Numbered from the stretch's first letter, positions 17,326-26,483 are shown. The stretch: DNA of 64,000 nucleotides from Chryseobacterium vrystaatense (GCF_000737765.1 NZ_JPRI01000003.1:372001-436000); one strand, 5' to 3'. Notes: generated by a model from the letters alone, not told the origin. Numbers and translations: made by a program.

Positions 17326-18114
17326 TTATTTCAAAATTTCTTTCAGAAACATCAGTGTATGATTCCATGCTCTTTTTGCCATTACTTCATTGTAATCCGG
17401 TGATTTAGGATCGGTAAAAGTATGTTTTGAATGAGCATAGGTGATAATCTGCCAGTCGGCGTTTCCTTCATTCATTTCCTTCATCAGATTATTGTAATCC
17501 TCCGGGGTTACGCCCTGATCATCAGCAGGATTTTCAACTAAAATTTTCGTGGCAATAGGTCCGTTTTTTCTCGTCTGATCCTTTCCTATACTTCCATGTA
17601 TAGAAACGACTCCAGCAACGGGAAGACTTCCTCTTGCAGATTCCAAAGCGCCTGTTCCCCCGAAACAGTATCCGATCACCGCAATTTTATTGGAGACGGC
17701 TCCGTTTTTCTTCAATTGCTCAAGTGCCAGCGAAATCCTTTTCTGATAGGCCTCATAATTTTGTTTGTAGTATCCAGCAGTTTTGCCTGCAGAAGCATTA
17801 TCTGCCGGAATATTTCCTTCTCCGTAAATATCTGCAATAAAAACAATATAGCCTTGCTTCTCGAGTTCAGCGGCAGCAGTTTTGGCTTCATCATCAATGC
17901 CTTTCCAGGCTGGAAGGATAAGAACGCCGGGAAGTTTTTTTCCTGCATTGGAGGTGATCAGACCATTCAGTTTCTGAGAACCGTCCTGATAAGAAACGGT
18001 TTTAAGTTTCTGGCCGAAAACGGTGCCTGTGGTCATCATGCATACGGCCACTAAGGCAGAGCGGAAGGGCAGATTATTTTTTCTGAAGCTCCCATTGATT
18101 ATTCCTGTATTCAT
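17326..18114 (-). CDS. Exported dienelactone hydrolase-family protein
   Basis: 262 aa with an N-terminal signal-like stretch (about 18-35, ending TGTVFGQ) after a longer than usual n-region. Dienelactone hydrolase fold: the nucleophile is Cys in GYCFGGTGALE, then VSIHGS, the acid in NPADDQGVTPED and the histidine in YAHSKHTFTDP. This family cleaves small lactones or esters. The reading frame overlaps the end of the upstream TSP3-repeat gene by 41 nt, so the two are coupled; a start at 18042 would remove the overlap but would leave only a short leader. Confidence 0.88.
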   Translation of the reverse strand: MNTGIINGSFRKNNLPFRSALVAVCMMTTGTVFGQKLKTVSYQDGSQKLNGLITSNAGKKLPGVLILPAWKGIDDEAKTAAAELEKQGYIVFIADIYGEGNIPADNASAGKTAGYYKQNYEAYQKRISLALEQLKKNGAVSNKIAVIGYCFGGTGALESARGSLPVAGVVSIHGSIGKDQTRKNGPIATKILVENPADDQGVTPEDYNNLMKEMNEGNADWQIITYAHSKHTFTDPKSPDYNEVMAKRAWNHTLMFLKEILK

Positions 18115-18946
18115 AGACTTTGGTATTTTTGGTGTGAGATAATTCTATTTTGTATGGTGTTATAAAATTCACGACAATAGGGATTGCATTCATCAGTGTG
18201 CTTCTTTCTTTTGCAGGTACAGTAACTTTCCTTGTTTTTGGATCAATATACTGTATGAGGTAATCAAATAAATCTGATCCCATCATTGTGCGGTATTCAT
18301 GATCGAGATCAGGAAGGAATACAGTAGAAATAACGATGTCTTTTTGATATTTCTTTAAAATATATTCGATAGCTGTTCTGTTCCAGAACTTTGAGATCAG
18401 GAAATTGTAGCTGTCTTCTGAAAACGTATCATAACAGGTATTGCCGGTTCCACAGTAGATGGGAGTTTTAATGAATTTTAGATAAATATAATTTTGACTG
18501 CCGGCCAGTTCTTTTTTAGAAAGAGAATTAATGACATCATGGATAACCTGTATATTGATCAGACTGTAAATATTATCAATATGTTCATAGTCTGTTTTAA
18601 ACTGTTCAAATCTGATCCTGTTTCTTTCAGCGATTTTCGTACAATCCTTTTTATTGGAAGGACATCCATTAAGTTCAGGAAGTCCGGCAAGGGTAGGACA
18701 GGCATCTTCTTTATCCAAAACACCATCTCCATCGGAATCAGGCCATGGACAACCGTTGTTGTCTTGTGAACCATATACTTCGGGACAGTGGTCGAGATAG
18801 AATGCAGTTCCGTCCTGATCATTGTCTGACAGGCAAATTTTTGAATCAAATTCTTTACTGCATTTTTGCAACAGTTCATTATTCTCAGCATTTTGAGCCT
18901 GAAAATAAGTGACTGAAAACAAAAGAACAACAAATACTTTTCTCAT
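18074..18946 (-). CDS. Exported protein with thrombospondin type 3-like calcium repeats
   Basis: 290 aa with signal peptide (about 1-17, ending FQAQN). Residues 38-100 hold Asp-rich repeats of the TSP3 type (DNDQDGTAFYLDHCPEVYG and DSDGDGVLDKEDACPTLAG) with paired cysteines, as seen ahead of OmpA domains. No OmpA peptidoglycan-binding domain follows; the C-terminal 190 residues are unrecognised and contain a CGTGNTC motif. Calcium-binding, periplasmic or outer-membrane location is inferred. Precedes the hydrolase gene with a 41-nt overlap. Confidence 0.75.
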   Translation of the reverse strand: MRKVFVVLLFSVTYFQAQNAENNELLQKCSKEFDSKICLSDNDQDGTAFYLDHCPEVYGSQDNNGCPWPDSDGDGVLDKEDACPTLAGLPELNGCPSNKKDCTKIAERNRIRFEQFKTDYEHIDNIYSLINIQVIHDVINSLSKKELAGSQNYIYLKFIKTPIYCGTGNTCYDTFSEDSYNFLISKFWNRTAIEYILKKYQKDIVISTVFLPDLDHEYRTMMGSDLFDYLIQYIDPKTRKVTVPAKERSTLMNAIPIVVNFITPYKIELSHTKNTKVYEYRNNQWELQKK

Positions 18947-19072
18947 ATCTATAAAAAATCCTCAACTAAAGTAAGGAAAATAACTTATTGTGAGGATGAA
19001 TAAAATGTTAAATGAGGGTTCTAAACAAGGCTAATTGTAATAACTTTATAGTAGAGCATCAACTGCTATCGG

Positions 19073-20017
19073 TTATTTGTTAAAAAATTGCACAAGTCTG
19101 TTTGTGTACCACACCGGATTATCTTCACCCAGAGCGTGCCCGCTGTTCGGAACAATACCGTATTCAACGTTGGAAGCTACTTTGGCTACACAGTCAAATG
19201 TTTGCTTAGACGGAATTCCTTTTTCCCCGTTAAGGACTAACACAGGAATTGTTAATTGGGTTTTGAAATTGGATCTGTTGTCCTTTCCATCCTGTATCAG
19301 CGTAGCATAATGCTGGAAACCTCCTTTCATCGCACCAGGCTTACTGTATTGACGAATGTATTCTGCTCTTACTGCTGGGTCGATATGCTTGTCCGGCGAC
19401 ATTAGATCATACATTGGGTTCAGATATGCGGCTTCTTTACCTGCTGTAAGCATGGCTGCCAGATCTGCCTGTGCATGAAACCCAAAATGCCAGTAGCCTC
19501 CTGTAGCCGGATTCATTAATTCTTCTAAACCGAACCCGGGGATCAAAGATTCACCCAAAACAAGTTGCTTAACTTCATCCTGATGCTTCACAGTATAGGC
19601 ATAAGCCACCATCATTCCAATATCAATACCCACAAGGTGAATATCTTTCAGGTTCAGCTGCTGTACAAGCTGATGAATGTCTTCTGCGATATTGATCTTG
19701 CTATAGCCGCTATCACTAATTTCAGAATCACCCATTCCACGGAGATCGGGAGCAATAGCAGTATAGCCGGCTTTTGCCAATTGGATCATTACCGGCTTCC
19801 ATTCCATCCACGTAAATGGCCAGCCGTGTAAAAGAATTACTGCAGGTCCGTTCCCACAGGTTACATAATGAAGCTTAATACCGTTAACGTTGGTGAAATG
19901 GCTGGTAGGAACTGGATCCGCTGATTTATTTGTTGGAGATGAGACTGGCTTTACTGTTTGGCCAGAGGAAAACTGAAAAAATAGAAAACAGATTAGTGAA
20001 ATTATTATTTTTTTCAT
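19073..20017 (-). CDS. Exported alpha/beta hydrolase (epoxide hydrolase/haloalkane dehalogenase type)
   Basis: 314 aa with signal peptide (about 1-19, FFQFSSGQ). Fold landmarks: oxyanion motif LLHGWPFTWMEW, DLRGMGDSE, nucleophile elbow GIDIGMMVA with Asp as nucleophile, which is the epoxide hydrolase/dehalogenase arrangement, and the final histidine in PNSGHALGEDNP. It follows the alkene reductase gene (39-nt gap, same strand) and probably shares its promoter and HxlR control, fitting an electrophile-detoxification unit. Exact substrate unknown. Confidence 0.87.
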   Translation of the reverse strand: MKKIIISLICFLFFQFSSGQTVKPVSSPTNKSADPVPTSHFTNVNGIKLHYVTCGNGPAVILLHGWPFTWMEWKPVMIQLAKAGYTAIAPDLRGMGDSEISDSGYSKINIAEDIHQLVQQLNLKDIHLVGIDIGMMVAYAYTVKHQDEVKQLVLGESLIPGFGLEELMNPATGGYWHFGFHAQADLAAMLTAGKEAAYLNPMYDLMSPDKHIDPAVRAEYIRQYSKPGAMKGGFQHYATLIQDGKDNRSNFKTQLTIPVLVLNGEKGIPSKQTFDCVAKVASNVEYGIVPNSGHALGEDNPVWYTNRLVQFFNK

Positions 20018-20056
20018 TGGAAAAAATGATTGATTAGAGAGTTATAGTTAGTTGAA

Positions 20057-21142
20057 TTAAATTTGATGTAGAAATGGATAATCGGTGTATCCCTTCTCAT
20101 CACCGCCACCATACATTGTGGCTCGATCAGGTACATTAAGCTCAGTGTTTAAATGAAACCGTTCCGGAAGATCCGGGTTTGCAAGGAAAAGTGCCCCAAA
20201 CGAAACCAGTTGAGCTTTTTCTGCTTTGATAACTTCTTCAGCGGTTTCTCTGGTATATCCAGCATTAATGATCAGCGGCTTTTGAATGATCTTACCATAT
20301 CCTTCGATGACATCCTTTGGGTATTGAGGATATTCATCTATTGGAAACATCGGTTGCATAAGATGAATGTAAGCAATGTCCAATTTATTGAGTTCTGTGA
20401 TTAAATAGGTGTACAGGCTTACCGGATCCGAATCTAATATACCATGATAGATAATGCTTGGTGATAGTTTTATACCCACTTTTCCGGGTCCGATAGCTTC
20501 TATTAAAGCTTTCATAACATCCAATGTGAAACGGCTGCGATTCTCTATGCTTCCTCCGAATTCGTCTGTTCTGGTATTGGATGATTCCGATAAAAACTGA
20601 TTGGGTAAATACCCAAAGCCGCCATGAAGTTCAACACCATCAAAACCTGCTTCTATGGCATTGATTGCAGCTTGTTTGTAATCCTGTATCGTTTGTTTGA
20701 TTTCTTGATTGATCAGTTCTCTGGGGGTCTCAAAAGGTCTCTGTCCTATTTCGGTAAAAATAGTTTGTGTAGGGATCGCAATAGCAGATGGTGCAACGGG
20801 GATTTCTCCATTTTTATTTTGAGAATGTGCAGCGCGGCCCATGTGCCATAATTGTGCGAATATTTTACCACCGGCCTGATGAACGGCATCGGTTACATTT
20901 TTCCATGATGCGATGTGATCCGGAGTATAAATACCTGGTATAAAAGGCATACCAATAGCCTGCTTAGAAATAGTAAGTCCTTCCGATATGATCAACCCTG
21001 CGCTTGCCCGTTGTTGATAATACAGGGTAGTGAGTGGGCCGACAAGTCCGTTTGCATCAGCACGGCTTCTGGTCATGGGAGCCATGACCATATGATTTGT
21101 CAATTGAATGCTGCCAAGATAGGTAGGTTGTAAAAGGTTCAT
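20057..21142 (-). CDS. Old yellow enzyme-family alkene/N-ethylmaleimide reductase
   Basis: 361 aa from the ATG at 21142; an upstream ATG at 21175 would add residues without family match. FMN-dependent TIM barrel reducing activated C=C bonds in enals, enones, quinones or nitro compounds with NAD(P)H. Seen: LFQP/APMTRSRAD FMN-binding start, GLIISEGLTISKQA, AQLWHMGRAAH, DGVELHGGFGYLPNQFLSESSNTRTDEFGGSIENRSRF (the substrate HGGFGY is a variant of the usual HGAHGY/HGANGY) and the FMN phosphate site FGALFLANPDLPERF. Divergent from an HxlR regulator, as in many electrophile-sensing pairs. Confidence 0.93.
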   Translation of the reverse strand: MNLLQPTYLGSIQLTNHMVMAPMTRSRADANGLVGPLTTLYYQQRASAGLIISEGLTISKQAIGMPFIPGIYTPDHIASWKNVTDAVHQAGGKIFAQLWHMGRAAHSQNKNGEIPVAPSAIAIPTQTIFTEIGQRPFETPRELINQEIKQTIQDYKQAAINAIEAGFDGVELHGGFGYLPNQFLSESSNTRTDEFGGSIENRSRFTLDVMKALIEAIGPGKVGIKLSPSIIYHGILDSDPVSLYTYLITELNKLDIAYIHLMQPMFPIDEYPQYPKDVIEGYGKIIQKPLIINAGYTRETAEEVIKAEKAQLVSFGALFLANPDLPERFHLNTELNVPDRATMYGGGDEKGYTDYPFLHQI

Positions 21143-21228
21143 TGTAATATTTTTATTGTTAAATATTGTTTTCAAATAAAGTAGCGGATTATTTTTACCC
21201 TGTATTTATTTGATTTCTTACAAAAGAT

Positions 21229-21280
21229 TTGCAAAATTATATCAATTGCTTTATATTTGCAAGTAGGTACACTTATGTAC
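21229..21280. promoter_or_regulatory. Overlapping divergent promoters and a palindromic operator (OYE/HxlR)
   Basis: Plus-strand promoter for the HxlR gene: TTG 21229-21231 and TATATTTG 21252-21259 (20-nt spacer, exact -7). Minus-strand promoter for the reductase gene: TTG as CAA at 21260-21262 and TAATTTTG at 21239-21232 (20-nt spacer, exact -7). Immediately beside them is the perfect inverted repeat GTACA-CTTA-TGTAC (21267-21280), at the expected start of the HxlR transcript and just behind the reductase promoter. It is a good candidate for the HxlR binding site. Confidence 0.65.
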
Positions 21281-21324
21281 ATCAATGACAAAATGTAAAG
21301 TATTACCGTAAAACCTAGATATAA

Positions 21325-21651
21325 GTGAGTGAAATTGATAAAAAAATAACGTGCGACATGCAAAGTGCGTTGGAGGTATTGGGAGGAAAATGGACTTTTC
21401 TTATTATTTACACTTTGCTGGATGGCAAGAAAAGATTTAAAGAGTTAGAAAGGGCAGTGATTGGAATAAATACCAGAATGTTGGTCAAAGATTTAAAAAC
21501 ACTGGAAGAGCATCGAATTGTAAAGAGGGAGGCTTTTGCAACGATTCCGCCAACAGTTGAATATTCCTTAACTGAAAAAGGAAGAGAGTTGGAGGCGACG
21601 ATGAGGGCACTCAATAATTGGACTATTGAATGGTTTTATAAAAAAGACTAA
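21325..21651 (+). CDS. HxlR-family winged-helix regulator
   Basis: 108 aa starting at a GTG. HxlR domain throughout: DMQSALEVLGGKWTFLIIYTLLDGKKRFKELERAVIGINTRMLVKDLKTLEEHRIVKR and PTVEYSLTEKGREL. Cys10 precedes the first helix (ITCDMQSA), the position of the redox/electrophile-sensing cysteine in QorR/YodB-like members, so it probably senses quinones or aldehydes. It is divergent from the alkene reductase and has a palindrome in its own promoter, suggesting autoregulation and control of the reductase-hydrolase pair. Confidence 0.9.
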   Translation: MSEIDKKITCDMQSALEVLGGKWTFLIIYTLLDGKKRFKELERAVIGINTRMLVKDLKTLEEHRIVKREAFATIPPTVEYSLTEKGRELEATMRALNNWTIEWFYKKD

Positions 21652-21663
21652 TAATGTATGTAA

Positions 21664-22278
21664 TTATCCAATTTTTATCCCCAGTTTGATGAGTTCCTGC
21701 TCCAAATTTGTTTCAGGATCTACCTGAATGGTATGAAAATTTAATGACTTTGCCATTTCAATATTCTTCGTATTATCATCAATGAAAACCGATTCCTCAG
21801 CCTTAATATCATATCTTTCCAAAAGGATATGCCAGATTTTAGGATCAGGTTTGATCAGTTTTTCTGTTCCGGAAACTACAATTTTACCCTCAAATATCTG
21901 GAAGAAATCATAGTTTTCCAATGCATAAGGAAAGGTTTCTTCCGACCAGTTGGTCAGTCCGAATAGGTTATAGTCTGTATTTTTAAGCTTTCTGAGAACT
22001 TCTACATTTTGTGGAATATCGCTTTTCAGCATGACCGTCCAGTTGTCGTAGAAAGCGCGGATCTCTTTTTCCCATTCAGGGAATTTTTTCACCTGTATTT
22101 CTGTTCCTTCAGCAAGACTTCGTCCTCTGTCCTGTTCTATATTCCATTCATCCTGGGCGATATTTTTCAGGAAATATTCCATTCTTTCGTTATCGTTAAA
22201 ATAATTTTTGAAGAAATATCTTGGATCCCAGTCCATTAAAACACCACCAAAATCGAAGATAATATTTTTAATTTCCAT
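21664..22278 (-). CDS. HAD-superfamily hydrolase (subfamily IA, YihX-like)
   Basis: 204-aa cytoplasmic phosphatase. Motif I IIFDFGGVLMDWD, with Gly in place of the second catalytic Asp as in the YihX/2-haloacid dehalogenase-like branch, motif II LFGLTNWSEETF, motif III lysine GTEKLIKPDPKIW and motif IV VFIDDNTKNIEMAK. The substrate cannot be assigned; relatives act on sugar phosphates. Convergent with the HxlR gene (12-nt gap). Confidence 0.88.
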   Translation of the reverse strand: MEIKNIIFDFGGVLMDWDPRYFFKNYFNDNERMEYFLKNIAQDEWNIEQDRGRSLAEGTEIQVKKFPEWEKEIRAFYDNWTVMLKSDIPQNVEVLRKLKNTDYNLFGLTNWSEETFPYALENYDFFQIFEGKIVVSGTEKLIKPDPKIWHILLERYDIKAEESVFIDDNTKNIEMAKSLNFHTIQVDPETNLEQELIKLGIKIG

Positions 22279-22766
22279 ATCTGTTCGTAACCTTTTTTAA
22301 TTTGTTATTCTTTTTCAACTGCAAAAGTCGCAAAAGTTTTTTACGCTTATACATATTTTAGATGTAAAAGTTAATTATGTTGGAAACAATAATATGGGAT
22401 AAGCAGAAAATCAAAGATTTTCCGGAGCTTATAATAGCTAAAGTGTTTAAAGGCTTGTTCAACCACCCCGTCAAAAATTCTTTGAATTTTCGTCACCCCT
22501 CCGGAGGAAGGGAATTTAATTCTACGAATTGCAGTTGTCTTAACAGATTTTTTTTTTGCGTATTGCAAAGAGGAAGTTCCTTTTATGGGATACGTTTTAA
22601 GTCACAATTATTTTACGCTGCAAATCGGTAACTATAAAAATCTTTGAATTTTCTTAAAACTTAAGTGTACTTCTTGTGCGTGTGAAGTACCTTATAATAA
22701 CTTAAGTGTTTAGAAGCTTTTGTGATTTTTTTGGTTGAAGTATGCTTCGCCAGTTATACAGATGGA
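22279..22766. other. Gene-free stretch holding a dispersed repeat
   Basis: About 490 nt without a supportable gene between two minus-strand genes. Its main content is repeat copy 1 (22461-22549). A short motif TAAGTGTTTAGAAGCTTTTGTGA at about 22699-22721 also recurs beside the second copy (28460-28483, inverted). The open frames here run through the repeat and have no coding features. Confidence 0.6.
22461..22549 (+). repeat. Dispersed intergenic repeat, copy 1
   Basis: About 89 nt from AACCACCCCGTC to TTAACAGATT, matching an inverted copy at 28343-28432 with only a handful of changes. It contains the internal palindrome AAAATTC-like (TTCTTTGAATTTT region) and a CCCCTCCGGAGG block, so it can fold. 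No coding potential; resembles a family of non-coding interspersed elements. Confidence 0.75.
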
Positions 22767-23198
22767 TTATTCCGGTTTATAGAATTTATACTGTTCATTT
22801 TCGTAGTACGCATTAATATGGTGCAGGCCATTGGTCAGGATGATTTCTTTGGCTCCGATAATGGAGTTATATCTGGCGGTCTGCTCAAAGGTTTTTTCCG
22901 TCAGCTTGATTTGTGGGGCTTTGCATTCGATCAGAATAATGGGTTCTGTTTTTTCGGTGATCAGAAGGTCTATTCTTTTGGTAAGGCCGTTCAGAAGGAT
23001 CTTTTTTTCAGTAATCAATGCCGATGCAGAATAGCCTTTCACCGTGAGGTAATAGTGGATCCAGTGTTGGCGTACCCATTCTTCAGGAGTGAGCAGAAGG
23101 TAAGTTTTGCGGACCAAGTCATAAATAAAAAACTTATCTTTGTCTTTCTTGAATTTAAAATCAAAAGTGTCCTGAAAATTCAGTTTTGGAAGTTCCAT
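22767..23198 (-). CDS. Type I restriction HsdR N-terminal-like (HSDR_N) nuclease-fold protein
   Basis: 143 aa from the ATG at 23198 (the frame is open to 23231, but MELPKLNFQDTF is the natural start). PD-(D/E)xK nuclease fold of the HSDR_N_2 family: KRIDLLITEKTEPIILIECKAPQ supplies the D...E-x-K triad, with TARYNSIIGAKEIILTNG after it. It is a single small domain, not a whole restriction enzyme, and no modification subunits are near. Divergent from holA with only 7 nt between start codons. Its role is unknown; DNA or nucleic acid processing is inferred from the fold. Confidence 0.83.
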   Translation of the reverse strand: MELPKLNFQDTFDFKFKKDKDKFFIYDLVRKTYLLLTPEEWVRQHWIHYYLTVKGYSASALITEKKILLNGLTKRIDLLITEKTEPIILIECKAPQIKLTEKTFEQTARYNSIIGAKEIILTNGLHHINAYYENEQYKFYKPE

Positions 23199-23205
23199 TA
23201 ATAAG

Positions 23206-24243
23206 ATGAAAGAATTAGATTTAATCCTCAAAAATATTAAAAATAAAGAAGTTTTACCTATTTATTTTTTCCACGGAGAAGAACCTTACTTTATTGATGC
23301 TGCTGTAAAAGTCCTTGAACACGACTTTCTGGAGGAAGATGAAAAAGCCTTTAACCAGACGGTCGTCTATGGAAAAGATACTACCTATCAGGAGATCCTT
23401 TCTCTGGCGAGACAGTTTCCGATGATGGGGGATAAGCAGGTGATCATTGTAAAGGAAGCTCAGGATCTGAGGTTTAACGAAGAGGAAAACCGTGTTCTGG
23501 AAATGTACGTGGAAAATCCTGTACCTTCAACCGTATTGGTTTTTGCCCACAAGCATAAAAAGCTGGACAGCCGGAAAAAGGCTGCAAAAGCTTTAGACAA
23601 ATCCAAAGCCCTGTTTTTGAGTGAGTCTGTGAGAGACAGTAATCTTGCCAAATGGATTGCTGACGAATGTGTGCAGCTGAAAATAAAAACAGCCCCGAAT
23701 ATTTCCCAGCTTCTGGCAGAATATCTGGGAAATGACCTTTCAAGAATTGCCAACGAACTGAATAAACTGAAGATCATCCTGAAAGAAGGCGAAATACTGG
23801 ATGGAACGATTGTAGAAAACCACATCGGGATCAGTAAAGAATATAATGTTTTTGAACTTCAGAAAGCTTTAGGGACCAAAAATGCAGATTCCGCTTTCAG
23901 GATAGCACATTTTATGGGTAAAAATCCCAAGAACAATCCTTTTGTGATGATGCTGGCCAATCTGTACAGCTACTTCTCCAATGTGATCATTTATCATACC
24001 ATGGCCGGACAGCCGCCACAGGCTATTGCTTCGCAGATGGGAGTAAACCCTTATTTCATCAAAGATTATGCGGAAAGCGCAAGGCTGTATCCGCTGAAAC
24101 ACGCAACGAGAGTCATTTCTATCCTCAGAGAATTCGATATGAAGGGAAAGGGCCTCGGAGCAGTCAATATGGGGGAGGCAGAGCTGATCAAGGAGCTGGT
24201 GTACAAGATCATTAATGTGGATAAAATCAAGATGAAAGTGTAG
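23206..24243 (+). CDS. holA: DNA polymerase III subunit delta
   Basis: 345 aa. Clamp-loader subunit that opens the sliding beta clamp during replication. Seen: IYFFHGEEPYFIDAAVKVLE (N-terminal AAA+-like domain), MMGDKQVIIVKEAQDL, domain with KLDSRKKAAKALDK, PNISQLLAEYLGNDLSRIANELNKL, and the C-terminal collar domain (GISKEYNVFELQKALGTKNADSAFRIAHFMGKNP to the end). Length and order fit the family. Divergent from the HsdR_N-like gene with 7 nt between, so its promoter must lie inside that gene. Confidence 0.93.
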   Translation: MKELDLILKNIKNKEVLPIYFFHGEEPYFIDAAVKVLEHDFLEEDEKAFNQTVVYGKDTTYQEILSLARQFPMMGDKQVIIVKEAQDLRFNEEENRVLEMYVENPVPSTVLVFAHKHKKLDSRKKAAKALDKSKALFLSESVRDSNLAKWIADECVQLKIKTAPNISQLLAEYLGNDLSRIANELNKLKIILKEGEILDGTIVENHIGISKEYNVFELQKALGTKNADSAFRIAHFMGKNPKNNPFVMMLANLYSYFSNVIIYHTMAGQPPQAIASQMGVNPYFIKDYAESARLYPLKHATRVISILREFDMKGKGLGAVNMGEAELIKELVYKIINVDKIKMKV

Positions 24244-24320
24244 GATGTTTTTGAGTGGGAGAGTTTTAGACTAAGAAAGTTTTTAAGCTGCAGTTGTTTT
24301 AGGGAATATTTTTATACCAT

Positions 24321-25214
24321 ATGAGTAGAACTGTTTTTGGATTTGTTTTGTCTGTATTTTTAATGGGTTTATTGGCTCAGAAGGCTTTTGGGCAAACGGT
24401 AAAAGGGAGTCATTATGAAGCTCGTATAGCACCTGAACAGAAAGCTGTGCTTGTTTTATTTCCCTGCTTTCCCTGTAATATAGAACATACAAAAACTGAA
24501 GCTGGCTTTTTAAAAGATATTGAGAAGAAGGGAATTACGACCATTCTTTTAGACTATAATCAGAAGTTATTCTTAACTGAATCTGAAAAAAAAGAATACG
24601 CAAAAACACTGCAAAAGATATTTAAACGTAACAAAATTTCCGGGGAGAATGTTTACCTCGGAGGTTTCTCCGGTGGAGGAAATGTGGCACTTCTTATGTC
24701 ATCATTCTTAATTAAAAATCAGTATCCTCTGCAGCCCAAAGGCCTCCTGGTGGTTGATTCACCTATTGATCTGGAAAGGCTATACACTGGTGCTAAAAAG
24801 GAAGTCGCAAAAAAAGCTGATGCAGATGCCGTGGAGGAAGGGCAATATTTGATTGCGCTTTTTGAAAAGGAAATAGGTAAACCAGCAACAAACCGAGATA
24901 AATATAAAGCTTTGTCACCTTTTGTCATGTCCACAGATCCTAAAGAAAGTAATATCCAATACCTGAAAGATATCAAAATAAGGTTTTACTGTGAACCGGA
25001 CCTGAAATGGCAGTTTGAAAAGAAAAAGAGAACCTACGAAGACCTTAACGCCTATATTCTGGAGAAAGCGAATCAGGCACTCCTGAAATTAGGAAGCCGG
25101 CATACCGAATTTATTGAGACCAAAGACCGCGGTATCAGGGCAGACGGAACAAAGCATCCGCACTCGTGGAATATTGTAGAGCAGGGGGATCTGTTGAAGT
25201 GGATGATCGAGTAG
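24321..25214 (+). CDS. Exported alpha/beta hydrolase-like protein
   Basis: 297 aa with signal peptide (about 1-24, ending KAFGQ). The motif YLGGFSGGGNVALLMS fits a nucleophile elbow (GFSGGG) with Ser as nucleophile; LLVVDSPIDLERLY follows the next strand and KHPHSWNIVE near the end offers a histidine. No closer family recognised; substrate unknown. Starts 77 nt after holA. Confidence 0.72.
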   Translation: MSRTVFGFVLSVFLMGLLAQKAFGQTVKGSHYEARIAPEQKAVLVLFPCFPCNIEHTKTEAGFLKDIEKKGITTILLDYNQKLFLTESEKKEYAKTLQKIFKRNKISGENVYLGGFSGGGNVALLMSSFLIKNQYPLQPKGLLVVDSPIDLERLYTGAKKEVAKKADADAVEEGQYLIALFEKEIGKPATNRDKYKALSPFVMSTDPKESNIQYLKDIKIRFYCEPDLKWQFEKKKRTYEDLNAYILEKANQALLKLGSRHTEFIETKDRGIRADGTKHPHSWNIVEQGDLLKWMIE

Positions 25215-25519
25215 TTTTGGATTTGAGAGTAAGAGAGTAGGAGAATTGGTGTTTTAGAGGAAGGAAACTAAGAAAGTAAAACGCATGCCGAAACCCTGAA
25301 TCCTATAATCACCTTCCGTCTTTACCTTTATCCCGTATTGTATTTCTTTAGCTGAAAACCTGTAACCTGCACCCCGAGAAGCTGTTCTCTATGCCTTCAA
25401 TCCCTTCATTGACAGCTCACATATCTCATATTGACAAGTATCATTAAAAATACTTTAATAAAACATTAAAAATTACGAAATTAGCGGTCTTAATTTAAAT
25501 CTTTTTGAACAAGTAGATT
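25215..25519. other. Intergenic stretch without recognisable features
   Basis: About 305 nt between a hydrolase gene and trxB. I see no gene, RNA or strong hairpin; the last 80 nt are AT-rich and presumably hold the trxB promoter, though no exact TAnnTTTG was found. Confidence 0.4.
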
Positions 25520-26461
25520 ATGGAGCAAAACATTTTAGATTGTGTGATCGTTGGGTCCGGGCCTTCTGGCTTTACAGCAGCAATATATGCGGCAAGAGCA
25601 GACCTGAAACCTGAACTGTATACAGGTTTGGAGCCGGGCGGACAATTAACAACAACTACGGAGGTTGATAACTTTCCAGGATATCCGGCTGGGATTACAG
25701 GGCCTGAAATGATGATGGATCTGCAAAAGCAGGCAGAAAGATTCGAAACCAAAGTTCATTACGAAATGATCACCAAAGCTGAATTCTCTAAAGAAGAAGG
25801 CGGTGTTCACAAATTATATGCAGGAAACAAAGAAATCCTTGCCAAAACAGTGATTATCTCTACAGGAGCTACTGCAAAATATCTGGGTCTTGATGACGAG
25901 AAAAAATATGCAGGAGGTGGTGTTTCGGCATGTGCTACGTGCGACGGATTCTTCTACAGAGGAAAAGACGTTGTAGTAGTAGGAGCTGGAGATACAGCAG
26001 CTGAAGAAGCTACTTATCTTGCAAAGCTTACAAAAAAAGTAACCATGTTGGTGAGAAAAGATGTGTTCAGAGCTTCTAAAGCCATGATCCACAGAGTAGA
26101 AAACACACCAAACATCGAAGTGAAATTCAACCACGAGTTAATTGGGATTGAAGGGGAGAACAGCCTTGTAGAAAGAGCTATGATCATCAACAACCAGACT
26201 CAGGAAAAATCTTCAGTAGATGTAGACGGTATCTTCATCGCCATCGGTCACAAACCGAATACTGATATCTTCGTTGGACAGATCGATCTTGACGAAAACG
26301 GATATATCCTTACTGAAAAAGGATCTACAAGAACCAATCTTCCGGGGGTATTTGCTGCAGGAGATGTTCAGGATCATATCTACAGACAGGCTATTACCGC
26401 TGCAGGAAGCGGATGTATGGCTGCTATGGATGCAGAGAAATATCTTGCTGAATTACATTAA
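25520..26461 (+). CDS. trxB: Thioredoxin-disulfide reductase
   Basis: 313-aa flavoenzyme that reduces thioredoxin with NADPH. FAD-binding GSGPSGFTAAIYAARA at the N-terminus, GGQLTTTTEVDNFPG, redox-active Cys138-Ala-Thr-Cys141 in SACATCDGFF, the NADPH-binding VVGAGDTAAEEATYL, and the FAD-site GVFAAGDVQD near the C-terminus. Complete, length normal. Followed by a clear terminator; monocistronic. Confidence 0.97.
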   Translation: MEQNILDCVIVGSGPSGFTAAIYAARADLKPELYTGLEPGGQLTTTTEVDNFPGYPAGITGPEMMMDLQKQAERFETKVHYEMITKAEFSKEEGGVHKLYAGNKEILAKTVIISTGATAKYLGLDDEKKYAGGGVSACATCDGFFYRGKDVVVVGAGDTAAEEATYLAKLTKKVTMLVRKDVFRASKAMIHRVENTPNIEVKFNHELIGIEGENSLVERAMIINNQTQEKSSVDVDGIFIAIGHKPNTDIFVGQIDLDENGYILTEKGSTRTNLPGVFAAGDVQDHIYRQAITAAGSGCMAAMDAEKYLAELH

Positions 26462-26483
26462 TATTCAGTTTTTTATAATACAG

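Noticed and set aside
22377..22631. Open frame of 84 codons in the gene-free stretch
   Set aside because: It passes straight through the dispersed repeat and a poly-T run; the residues have no protein-like pattern.
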